11,515 nucleotides of DNA from contig SBAY01000351.1 of the NCBI GenBank assembly GCA_005239945.1, forward strand, positions 1 through 11,515, given 5' to 3'. Of this stretch, positions 1 through 5,976 are shown in pieces (position 1 is the first letter of the stretch; each line of letters opens with the position of its first letter). Source of the DNA: Nitrospira sp. Its GTDB lineage: Bacteria > UBA9089 > CG2-30-40-21 > SBAY01. Under the pieces are notes generated by a model. It was given only the letters and a program-made list of their open reading frames with translations. It did no database searches and was not told the DNA's origin. Both the position numbers and the translations under genes were made by a program.

Positions 1-703
1 CCCCTGATATTTCCTCTATAATTTGTTCAGCTACCTTTACTGGATTTTCTGCGGCAATTATCGGTCTTCCCACAACTATAAAATCCGCACTCTCACCAAT
101 AGCCTCTTTGGCTGTGGCAACCCTTTTTTGGTCATTCGGACTCGTCCCTGCCGGTCTAATCCCAGGGGTAACGGTGATAAAATCCGAATCGCATTGGTTT
201 TTGATTTCCTTGATTTCATAGGTTGAGGCAACTACGCCGTCAATCCCGGCGGCTTTGGCTAACTTAGCCAGGGCAATAACCTCATCCCTTAAATCCCTGT
301 TCACCCCAATCTCCTTAAGCCTTTCCTGATTGAAACTGGTGAGGATACTTACCCCTATGACTAATGGTTTGGGTTGGAAGGTAGCCATTGTTTCGACTAC
401 AGCCTTCATCATCTCTTTGCCACCTAAGGTATGAACAGTGAACATAAAAACGCCCAGTTTCGCTACGATTTTTGTCGCAGAAGCCACTGTATTGGGGATA
501 TCGTGATATTTAAGGTCCAAAAATACCTTACCGCCTTTGTCTTGAATCATTTTAATCGCCCCAGGGCCGGCAGAGGTAAATAACTGTGCCCCAACCTTAA
601 AAATACCGACATAATCTATTAATTGGTGAACTAATCTTGTTGCCTCTTTCAAGTTATCCACATCTAAGGCAACAATCAAGCGTTCTTTTGGGGTTAGTTG
701 CAT
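1..703 (-). CDS. pyrF: Orotidine 5'-phosphate decarboxylase, 3' end cut by window edge
   Basis: Cytosolic enzyme that decarboxylates orotidine monophosphate to UMP, the last step of de novo pyrimidine synthesis. I translated 234 codons from the ATG at 701-703 without a stop; family members are about 230-240 residues, so only a few C-terminal codons should be missing. The catalytic signature DLKYHDIPNTV lies at residues 63-73, with D63, K65 and D68 as the Asp/Lys charge network, and the family's other expected residues are D14, K36, R183 in GIRP and the phosphate-binding GRP near 212-214. A purine-rich AAAGGAAAG site precedes the start. The gene lies downstream of pyrD but is separated from it by a MntA-HepT pair, with 50 bases between the HepT stop and this start. 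Family assignment is very secure; the true end lies outside the window. Confidence 0.97.
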   Translation of the reverse strand, partial: MQLTPKERLIVALDVDNLKEATRLVHQLIDYVGIFKVGAQLFTSAGPGAIKMIQDKGGKVFLDLKYHDIPNTVASATKIVAKLGVFMFTVHTLGGKEMMKAVVETMATFQPKPLVIGVSILTSFNQERLKEIGVNRDLRDEVIALAKLAKAAGIDGVVASTYEIKEIKNQCDSDFITVTPGIRPAGTSPNDQKRVATAKEAIGESADFIVVGRPIIAAENPVKVAEQIIEEISG

Positions 704-753
704 AACTTTCCTTTCCTTTCTATAGGGCAACTTTATAGAGAACAACCCATAAA

Positions 754-1179
754 TTAAAAATCTCCTAAGTTAACTGTGGTTTGTTTAAAGTTATTCCAGA
801 CAGATTCAATATTTTTTGCAAGGTGGAGCAAATCTTCCTGTCTTAGTTTTACACTGTAACCGTGTACAAAATAATGTCTGAAACTAAGATATTTTTTCAA
901 TTCTAAAGATAATTCATTAGAAATGATTTTAATTTCGAGGGCTTTATTGACAATGTTTTTATGCCAGGAATCACTTTTGACAATTACAATATTTCTGTGT
1001 TTCAGTATAATGGCCAGAATATTTTCTATGCCTTTATAAATGTTGTGTATATAAGTTGAAATGGCTGCCAATTCAATGTTTTCAATGGTTGGGCGTGATA
1101 ATGCCTTATTTAATTCTGTGATTGTTTCCTCGATATTTTCAACATCGTAGTTTATTTTGTCTCTTAGATTTTCAACCAT
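754..1179 (-). CDS. hepT: HepT-like HEPN ribonuclease toxin (first pair)
   Basis: A 141-residue, largely helical protein with the HEPN RNase motif RX4HXY at its C-terminal third: R101, H106 and Y108 in RHYFVHGY. In the characterised MntA-HepT system the Arg/His pair cleaves RNA, and the Tyr is the residue that the antitoxin blocks by adding AMP units. The segment after the motif (LRQEDLLHL, then VWNNFK) resembles the HepT-like_2 type of HEPN domain rather than the classic HepT domain; that subfamily call is from memory. The ATG overlaps the end of the upstream nucleotidyltransferase gene by 8 bases (ATGGTTGA), implying coupled translation. Function as a toxin is inferred from motif plus partner. 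Confidence 0.88.
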   Translation of the reverse strand: MVENLRDKINYDVENIEETITELNKALSRPTIENIELAAISTYIHNIYKGIENILAIILKHRNIVIVKSDSWHKNIVNKALEIKIISNELSLELKKYLSFRHYFVHGYSVKLRQEDLLHLAKNIESVWNNFKQTTVNLGDF

Positions 1180-1444
1180 AGATTATAGTCCCTTCCTTTT
1201 CTATAAAATGGGCAAATTTTGGATTAAATTCCATATCAATAACATCGATACTTTTTGAAACCCGATCAGAAACATCAACAACAAAATTAAAGTAAGAGCC
1301 AGATTTAATACCAATAATACCAATATCGATATCGTTTACCTTCTCATAATCGGTATATAAGGCGGATCCAAAAAGGTACACTTTTTTAATACCGTATTTA
1401 ACGGCAATTTCAATTATACTGTGTTTATCTTTTTCATCTATCAT
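1172..1444 (-). CDS. mntA: MntA-like minimal nucleotidyltransferase antitoxin (first pair)
   Basis: A 90-residue minimal nucleotidyltransferase (MNT) domain of the polymerase beta superfamily. The motif GSX10DXD is intact: G26-S27, ten residues, then D38 and D40, with a likely third metal-binding acid at D67 in SIDVID. In known MntA-HepT systems this enzyme transfers AMP from ATP to the tyrosine of the HEPN toxin and so neutralises it. The start ATG (1442-1444) has a strong AGGAGG site about 8 bases upstream. The gene precedes and overlaps hepT, the order typical of this system. It is short even for MNT proteins but contains the whole catalytic core. The adenylylation role is inferred from the family. 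Confidence 0.88.
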   Translation of the reverse strand: MIDEKDKHSIIEIAVKYGIKKVYLFGSALYTDYEKVNDIDIGIIGIKSGSYFNFVVDVSDRVSKSIDVIDMEFNPKFAHFIEKEGTIIYG

Positions 1445-1505
1445 ATAGGTAACCTCCTATAGCAAAGCCCCAATACTTACAAAGATTGTCCAGGCAATAG
1501 ACTGT

Positions 1506-1548
1506 CTGAATCACAAATACCTGATTGCTGATACCTGAGGGCTGAATA
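1506..1548. repeat. Short array of 7-base units ending in CAG
   Basis: Read on the minus strand, this part of the 108-base spacer between pyrD and mntA is built of 7-base units of the form NNNTCAG: TATTCAG at 1542-1548, CCCTCAG at 1535-1541, GTATCAG at 1528-1534 and CAATCAG at 1521-1527. A degraded unit (1514-1520) and an 8-base unit (1506-1513) follow. The pyrD stop codon (1553-1555) lies a few bases outside the array. No coding potential or clear hairpin is seen. The rest of the spacer (1445-1505) shows only the mntA ribosome binding site. Confidence 0.6.
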
Positions 1549-1552
1549 CTTA

Positions 1553-2461
1553 TTATACTTGAAGCGTACCTCGTAATTGTGCTATATTACCAATATTATT
1601 TTTTATGAAATAATCTTCTATCCCTTCAATAATCTTTAACGATGTTTGTGGGTCAACGAAATTTGCCGTGCCAACAGCAACGGCAGTAGCTCCAGCGATA
1701 ATAAATTCTACCGCATCCAGGGCATTCATAATTCCACCCTGACCAATGATAGGTACCTTTACTACCCTGGCTACCTCCACGACCATTCTTAAGGCAATCG
1801 GTTTAATGGCAGGGCCTGACAATCCTCCGGTAACATTAGCTAAAACAGGTTTTCGCGTATTAACATCGATGGCCATGCCCAGGATGGTGTTGATTAAAGA
1901 AATGGCGTCTATCCCCGCATCTACGGCTGATTTAGCGATTACTTTTATGTCGGTAACATTGGGTGATAATTTGGCGATTAAAGGGAGTCTGGTTACCTGC
2001 CTGACCTGGCTGACCACTTCATAGGTTAAGGCAGGGTCCTGCCCAAATTCCAATCCCCCTTTGGCCACATTAGGGCAGGAAATATTAATCTCCAAACCAT
2101 CCACCAGACCATTTAATTTCCTGGCTAATTCAACATATTCCTCAACCGTCTTTCCGGCAATATTGGCGAGCACCAGGGTATCGAATTGCCGCAGGTAGGG
2201 TAATTTTTCCTTGATGAATTTTTCAACACCAACATTTTCTAAACCAATGGCATTAAGCATTCCACAAGGGGTTTCTACAATTCTGGGAGGGGGATTACCT
2301 AATCGTGGGGCTAAGGTAATTCCTTTAGTCACAATTGCTCCCAGGAGGTTTAAATCAATTAATTGAGCGTACTCCTGGCCATATCCGAAGGTGCCCGAGG
2401 CAACCATCACCGGATTTTTCATCTTTAACCCGGCAATATCTACCGTTAAATCAGGATTCAT
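1553..2461 (-). CDS. pyrD: Dihydroorotate dehydrogenase, class 1B catalytic subunit
   Basis: Oxidises dihydroorotate to orotate, the fourth step of pyrimidine synthesis, using FMN. With the ATG at 2459-2461 it is 302 residues, the usual length of class 1 enzymes. Visible landmarks are ASGTFG near residue 21, a lysine in VTKGIT (K46), NISCPN with the catalytic base C129 that marks class 1 (class 2 uses Ser), K164 in AKLSPN, GGLSGPAIKP near 212 and the FMN-phosphate loop GQGGI near 240. The sequence around the Cys and GQDP looks like class 1B, which normally works with the electron-transfer subunit PyrK. No pyrK is present here; the upstream neighbour is a TumE-like gene 120 bases away. An in-frame TTG at 2471-2473 would add four residues, but GGAG six bases before the ATG favours the ATG. 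Confidence 0.96.
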   Translation of the reverse strand: MNPDLTVDIAGLKMKNPVMVASGTFGYGQEYAQLIDLNLLGAIVTKGITLAPRLGNPPPRIVETPCGMLNAIGLENVGVEKFIKEKLPYLRQFDTLVLANIAGKTVEEYVELARKLNGLVDGLEINISCPNVAKGGLEFGQDPALTYEVVSQVRQVTRLPLIAKLSPNVTDIKVIAKSAVDAGIDAISLINTILGMAIDVNTRKPVLANVTGGLSGPAIKPIALRMVVEVARVVKVPIIGQGGIMNALDAVEFIIAGATAVAVGTANFVDPQTSLKIIEGIEDYFIKNNIGNIAQLRGTLQV

Positions 2462-2467
2462 CTTTTT

Positions 2468-2471
2468 CTCC
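2468..2471 (-). promoter_or_regulatory. Ribosome binding site choosing the pyrD start
   Basis: GGAG on the minus strand, six bases before the ATG at 2459-2461. It lies inside the reading frame if the upstream TTG were used, so it supports the shorter protein. A second AGGAG further upstream could serve the TTG, so the longer form cannot be excluded. In the rest of the spacer (2472-2581) I see no convincing promoter pair or terminator. Confidence 0.55.
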
Positions 2472-2581
2472 AATTCCTCTCCTCATCAAGCCAGAATATA
2501 TATTTAAACCCTCTTCCCCTTCTGCCTGCTAATCCCTTTAGATTTTCTTACTTTTTGTGCAAGAATTTTACTGGCTAGGGA

Positions 2582-2974
2582 CTAAGAACTATTCTTTAAA
2601 TTCATAAATGCCTCTAATTTCATTAGTACTGTCTGTACATCTCTGATTGGTTCTCCTATTAATTCAGACGGCTCAATTATTCCATTTTCAGCGTGGTAAT
2701 GATGTGGGAAATTAAGCAACTCCGGGAAATCTTCCTTATTATCCCATCGCATCACAGGAATATTACTAAAGAATTGGTACGAATAATCAAAATGCCCCTT
2801 ATTGTGATATATTCGAATTTGGAGATATGTTTCCTCTTTCAAACTTACCCTTATTTTAAAGAAAAACTGTTTTTGAGAGAATTCGCGTGTCTCTACTACC
2901 TTTGTCTCCAGACAGAGTGGGGAAGATTCTATTAGTGTCATTATACTGCTAAGGAGTGAAATCATAGAAATCAT
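2582..2974 (-). CDS. TumE/DUF6516-family putative toxin
   Basis: A 130-residue protein recognised as DUF6516, the family now named after the TumE toxin. The diagnostic part is residues 54-94: RIYHNKGHFDYSYQFF, then PVMRWDN, then FPELLNFPHHYH. The conserved Tyr, RWD and HH residues lie within it, and the C-terminus ends with the usual helix (DVQTVLMKLEAFM). The N-terminal 20 residues are hydrophobic but not a clear signal peptide. The ATG at 2972-2974 follows the upstream gene's stop by four bases, with AGGA about nine bases before it inside the upstream gene, so the two genes are probably co-translated. The family is treated as a toxin with unsettled biochemistry; activity here is inferred from family and pairing. 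A second ATG at 2963-2965 lacks a binding site. Confidence 0.82.
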   Translation of the reverse strand: MISMISLLSSIMTLIESSPLCLETKVVETREFSQKQFFFKIRVSLKEETYLQIRIYHNKGHFDYSYQFFSNIPVMRWDNKEDFPELLNFPHHYHAENGIIEPSELIGEPIRDVQTVLMKLEAFMNLKNSS

Positions 2975-2978
2975 GGTT

Positions 2979-3326
2979 TTAAATCCTATTGTTTTTAAGT
3001 CCTAACCAACTATTCAGCATTTCGTAAGCAACTTTCCAATCCATCCAATCATCTTCCTCAATCATAATTGCTTGACTTGTAGTTTTTTTCTGATGAGGAG
3101 ATAGATTAGAGGATTGTATGTTTTTTGCCCGTTCTTTTATATAATCTGTAAATCTTGCAAAATCCATTCCATATTTGCGTTCCATTTTTCTAACAATACT
3201 ATGATAATAATCTATCTGTCGATAGATATAATCTTCTACTAACTTCTCCGCGGCATCCTCTACATTTTTAAATATCCCTATTTTTACCAATGGATTTATG
3301 ATTGTAGTTACAGTTGTTGGATTCAT
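2979..3326 (-). CDS. Putative antitoxin partner of the TumE-like protein
   Basis: A 115-residue acidic, helix-rich protein. I recognise the pattern as the small protein commonly encoded directly before DUF6516 genes rather than any enzyme. It has an N-terminal helix (NPLVKIGIFKNVEDAAEKLV), a central KYGMDFARFTDYIK segment around residues 51-64 and an acidic, Trp-rich end (EEDDWMDWKVAYEML, residues 90-104). No helix-turn-helix, zinc site or membrane segment is evident, so it differs from the Xre-type antitoxin of the named TumE-TumA pair. The ATG has an optimal AGGAGG about eight bases upstream. Stop and downstream start are separated by four bases. The antitoxin role is inferred from position and size. 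Confidence 0.7.
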   Translation of the reverse strand: MNPTTVTTIINPLVKIGIFKNVEDAAEKLVEDYIYRQIDYYHSIVRKMERKYGMDFARFTDYIKERAKNIQSSNLSPHQKKTTSQAIMIEEDDWMDWKVAYEMLNSWLGLKNNRI

Positions 3327-3365
3327 AAAAACTTCCTCCTTATTGGGGTATTGGTAATTAACCCT

Positions 3366-3851
3366 TTAAGAAAATAGCCTTTTAGCAATTTCGGCTACCC
3401 TTTTCCCTAATGCCTTGCCGGAGTTTATCCCATCAGTATCCGGGCTACCGACACTTGCCACACCGTAATGCCCACCGGCACTAATTGGGTCGCCGACGAT
3501 AAGCATTCCATGAATAAGCATTGCTTGAAGGATGGAGAAAATGGTGGTTTCTTTGCCACCGGTGTGATGTCCTGAGGTAGCAAATGCCGCTCCTATTTTA
3601 CCTTCTAACTTCCTTCTTATGACCACACTTTTATCAAACATCTCCTTTACCTCTGCGGACATACTTCCAAAATATACCGGTGAGCCAATAATAATCCCAT
3701 CTGCGGCAACTAAATCCGCATTTGAAACCTCACTGACACCCTTGAGCTCACATTCTACTCCAGCAACCTCTTTTACCCCTGAAGTTACTGCCTCGGCTAA
3801 CTTCCTGGTATTACCACTTTTTGAAGAATAGACAACTAATACCTTAGACAT
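3366..3851 (-). CDS. Flavodoxin-fold FMN protein, WrbA/NADPH-dependent FMN reductase-like
   Basis: A 161-residue single-domain flavoprotein. The FMN phosphate loop is SSKSGNT at residues 9-15 after the first beta strand (KVLVVY). GSPVYFGSMSAEVKEMFD at 56-73 and TSGHHTGGKETT at 92-103 form the loops that contact the isoalloxazine ring, and GGHYG near 126-130 completes the site. The GSPVYFGSMSAEVK pattern and the GG-containing third loop are like the WrbA/NAD(P)H:quinone oxidoreductase group, though the protein is shorter than WrbA (about 200), so a simple flavodoxin or flavodoxin-like reductase is equally likely. AGGAGG lies five bases before the ATG. The gene sits just downstream of the 7-base repeat array, so it is probably the first gene of its own transcript or read through from the HEPN gene. 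Confidence 0.9.
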   Translation of the reverse strand: MSKVLVVYSSKSGNTRKLAEAVTSGVKEVAGVECELKGVSEVSNADLVAADGIIIGSPVYFGSMSAEVKEMFDKSVVIRRKLEGKIGAAFATSGHHTGGKETTIFSILQAMLIHGMLIVGDPISAGGHYGVASVGSPDTDGINSGKALGKRVAEIAKRLFS

Positions 3852-3867
3852 ATTATCCTCCTCGTAT

Positions 3868-4093
3868 AATTAAAAATTATGAATTAAAAATTAAAAATTG
3901 AGAATTATTTTCTAATTCCTTAATTTTTAATTTCCTAACTTCCTTATCTCCTTGATTTTGGATTTGGGTAATTTTGGATTTTCGATTGCGGATTTTGGAT
4001 TGAGGATTAAGGAATTGGAGATTTTCTTCCAATCCAAAATCGAAAATCCAAAATCGAAAATTCCCAATTCCCAATTCTAAATTCTAAATCCTC
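3868..4093. repeat. Array of 7-base units with alternating polarity
   Basis: The spacer between the flavodoxin and HEPN genes is almost wholly 7-base units. On the plus strand 3868-3909 is six units of AATTNNN. From about 3912 to 4023 the polarity flips to NNNNATT, with five perfect units at 3974-4008. From 4031 to 4093 it flips back to AATNNNN, nine consecutive units in perfect phase. The flips create inverted repeats: ATTGGA/TCCAAT (4014-4019 with 4028-4033, 8-base loop), and a 13-bp A/T stem at 3882-3894 with 3920-3932. An open frame of 65 codons across the array translates to low-complexity sequence and is not a gene. The right end enters the HEPN gene and supplies its stop codon. The A/T hairpins lack a GC stem and T run, so a terminator is not claimed. 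Confidence 0.8.
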
Positions 4094-4451
4094 CCATATC
4101 CTGATTTGAGTATCCCATCGTACTTGATACCCAGCCTAAAACCATTTCTGCCTGTAAGATAATAAATCTGCAGATGCGTTCACTGGGCATTGGTGTTTTG
4201 TTAGATACGGCATTTACTGCCTGGCAAACCTCAGTTGGAATATCACATGTAGCCGCAAGTTCATTTAACAACCCGGGAATGGTATTACTTCGGTGTCGCA
4301 CCCCTTTATATTCGATTAATGCCTTGAAAGCATTAGTAATACAAAGCTGAGCCCGAGTTATAACCCATTCATACTCCTTGGTTTTCACCTTCACCTTAGC
4401 AATATTCAAATCTTCTTCGGCTTGATTTAGATAATCACCTGCTCCTTGCAT
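4077..4451 (-). CDS. Lone HEPN-domain protein without the RNase motif
   Basis: A 124-residue helical protein matching the general HEPN pattern: an N-terminal helix (YLNQAEEDLNIAK), then YEWVITRAQLCITNAFKALIEYKG at residues 27-50, which corresponds to the aromatic/Ala-rich helix of HEPN proteins, then RHRSNTIPGLLNELA at 52-66 where the family usually has a THD-type motif, and a final helix ending in AEMVLGWV. I cannot find RX4-6H, so RNase activity is doubtful. No nucleotidyltransferase partner adjoins it. The ATG has GGAGG about nine bases upstream. The last codons and the TAG stop fall inside the 7-base repeat array, so the natural C-terminus may have been replaced. It may be the relic of a MNT-HEPN pair or a HEPN scaffold protein. 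Confidence 0.75.
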   Translation of the reverse strand: MQGAGDYLNQAEEDLNIAKVKVKTKEYEWVITRAQLCITNAFKALIEYKGVRHRSNTIPGLLNELAATCDIPTEVCQAVNAVSNKTPMPSERICRFIILQAEMVLGWVSSTMGYSNQDMGGFRI

Positions 4452-4475
4452 CTTCTTTCTCCTCCTTTTTTGTTC

Positions 4476-4566
4476 ACCACGAAAGCACGAAAAAATATTT
4501 ACTTTTTCTGTCTTTTGTTCCTTCAGAATTTCGTAATTATATTTTATTTCTCTGTGCCTCTGTGGT
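4476..4566. repeat. 91-bp spacer element with imperfect inverted ends made of 8-base units
   Basis: On the plus strand ACCACGAAAGCAC (4476-4488) and GTGCCTCTGTGGT (4554-4566) form imperfect inverted ends; 10 of 13 positions match when one is reverse-complemented. Each end consists of an 8-base unit repeated: CACGAAAG then CACGAAAA on the plus strand, CACAGAGG then CACAGAGA on the minus strand. The interior (about 65 bases) is AT-rich without a recognisable gene. The right end lies inside the ROK kinase gene and encodes its last residues. It resembles a miniature inverted-repeat or REP-like unit, but no target-site duplication was identified. Confidence 0.6.
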
Positions 4567-5518
4567 AAATTAAGTTTTGAATCATTTTGGCGGCACCAAT
4601 TATCCCAGCATCATCACCTAACTCTGCCGGAACAATGGCAATTCGTCTACAAGGCTCTAAAAAAGCCCTTTTTGTTATTTCATCTTTTATATGGTTTAAT
4701 AAAAGTTCCCCCATTTGGGCAACCCTGCCACCAATAATTACTAATTGAGGGTCCAACACATTAACTATACTGACAATTCCAATTCCAAGATACCTGCCTG
4801 TTTCGCTCAGGATATAATTGGCTAATTCATCCCCTTTTATGGCGGCTTGATAAACTACCAACGGCGTAATTTTTTCTAATTGGTTTTGCACCAATTCAGT
4901 GATGACGGTGGTTATTCCTTCTTTTATTGAAAATATGGTGCGTTTTGTAATTCCTGGACCAGAGGCATAAGCCTCCATACAGCCGTAATTGCCACAGCCA
5001 CACCTAAGTCCATTCGGTTCAACAATGATATGCCCCAACTCTCCTGCGGCATCCCTTGCCCCATGAAGGATTTCACCGTTGATGATAATGCCACCGCCAA
5101 TGCCGGTGCCTAATGTTAAACAAACAAGATGCTCCACCCCTCTACCCGCACCAAGCCAGCTTTCGCCCAATGCAGCTAAATTGCCATCGTTATCCACACA
5201 AACAGACATCTGGAATTCTTGCTCGATTGTCTCTTTCAAGGCTACATTCCTCCAGCCAAGGTTAGGCGTATCGATAATCACACCGGTTTTTGTATCGAGT
5301 GGGCCCGGACAACCAATACCTATCCCCATAATCTGTTGGACATCCACTTGGCTCTTTTTAAGCACATCCCGGATAAGGTCTATCATCTGCTGGATGACGA
5401 TTTTCTCTCCTCCAACAACCCTTGTTGGTGTATCCCTCTTTTCAATTATTTTGCCACTTTTGTCAACCAGGGCAACCCTTAAATTTGTTCCACCAAGGTC
5501 AACAGCGATTACATACAT
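4544..5518 (-). CDS. ROK-family sugar kinase, glucokinase-like
   Basis: Phosphorylates a hexose, most likely glucose, at the 6-OH using ATP in the cytosol. With the ATG at 5516-5518 it has 324 residues, normal for ROK enzymes. The phosphate motif DLGGTN is at 7-12, the catalytic aspartate D111 in VDNDGN, the second phosphate loop GTGIGGG at 137-143, ELGH at 160-163, and the zinc site H163, C173, C175, C180 in CGCGNYGC. The intact zinc site and full ATPase core argue for an active kinase rather than a ROK repressor, and there is no N-terminal helix-turn-helix. An in-frame ATG at 5539 would add seven residues without a binding site. The start overlaps the end of hepT by 10 bases. The last seven residues (YHRGTEK region) come from the spacer element at 4476-4566. 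Substrate is inferred. Confidence 0.93.
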   Translation of the reverse strand: MYVIAVDLGGTNLRVALVDKSGKIIEKRDTPTRVVGGEKIVIQQMIDLIRDVLKKSQVDVQQIMGIGIGCPGPLDTKTGVIIDTPNLGWRNVALKETIEQEFQMSVCVDNDGNLAALGESWLGAGRGVEHLVCLTLGTGIGGGIIINGEILHGARDAAGELGHIIVEPNGLRCGCGNYGCMEAYASGPGITKRTIFSIKEGITTVITELVQNQLEKITPLVVYQAAIKGDELANYILSETGRYLGIGIVSIVNVLDPQLVIIGGRVAQMGELLLNHIKDEITKRAFLEPCRRIAIVPAELGDDAGIIGAAKMIQNLIYHRGTEK

Positions 5519-5976
5519 TCTATATCTTTCTCTATCCATTCTTGAATATATTTACAAAATTTTCTAAATATATCTAAATTTTGTAAGGTATTATATAGTC
5601 TTTCAGCATCAAATTCATTCGGCAGATAATCATGAATTATTCTATTTCTAAATGCAGGAAGCCATTTTATTTCATCAGCAAATTTCTTTGAAATTATATT
5701 TGCATCCCCTAAGGCTATTATTGCCTCTGATAGACTATCTCTTACCTTCCATAAATTTAATGCACTGGTAATATGGGAGGAAATTCTACATATATCCTGT
5801 ATAGCACAAGCAAGTGAGAACTTTATCACCTTAATCTCTTTTGTGTTATTCTTATCTAAGAAAAATTCCTTGTCATTAGATTGATATGGAACCAGGTCAT
5901 CGAGTTGACGCTCAATATTTTTCATATATTCCTCTATTCTATCTTTTCTAATATATTGTTTTTTATTCTCATCCAT
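5509..5976 (-). CDS. hepT: HepT-family HEPN ribonuclease toxin (second pair)
   Basis: A 155-residue HEPN protein of the classic HepT type (DUF86). The toxin motif RX4HXY is exact: R110, H115, Y117 in RNRIIHDY, preceded by the typical AFRN and followed by a long helix (DAERLYNTLQNLDIFRKF). In the characterised system this motif is the RNase site, and the Tyr is the target of antitoxin AMP transfer. The start was set at the ATG at 5974-5976 because AGAGGA lies six bases upstream; a longer frame to 6015 would read far into mntA. It overlaps mntA by 8 bases (ATGGATGA) and the ROK gene by 10 bases, so it is locked in the middle of a translational chain. Toxicity is inferred. Confidence 0.92.
   Translation of the reverse strand: MDENKKQYIRKDRIEEYMKNIERQLDDLVPYQSNDKEFFLDKNNTKEIKVIKFSLACAIQDICRISSHITSALNLWKVRDSLSEAIIALGDANIISKKFADEIKWLPAFRNRIIHDYLPNEFDAERLYNTLQNLDIFRKFCKYIQEWIEKDIECM

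Noticed and set aside
724..748. Possible hairpin between GGGCAA and AACCC after the first hepT gene, considered as a terminator
   Set aside because: Only three G-C pairs form before mismatches, and no T run follows on the minus strand.
2472..2581. Possible promoter (TTGCAC and an AT-rich TATATT) upstream of pyrD
   Set aside because: The two boxes are not at a workable distance from each other, and each alone is expected by chance in this AT-rich sequence.
3877..4074. Open frame of 65 codons on the minus strand between the flavodoxin and HEPN genes
   Set aside because: It lies wholly inside the 7-base repeat array, translates to low-complexity repeats of a few residues and has no ribosome binding site.
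3868..4093. CRISPR array
   Set aside because: Units are 7 bases in phase with no 20-40 base repeats or unique spacers, and no cas genes are nearby.
5079..5567. Long plus-strand open frame opposite the ROK kinase
   Set aside because: It is antisense to a clear enzyme gene, is rich in Pro, Ser and Thr as expected for a shadow frame, and matches no family I know.
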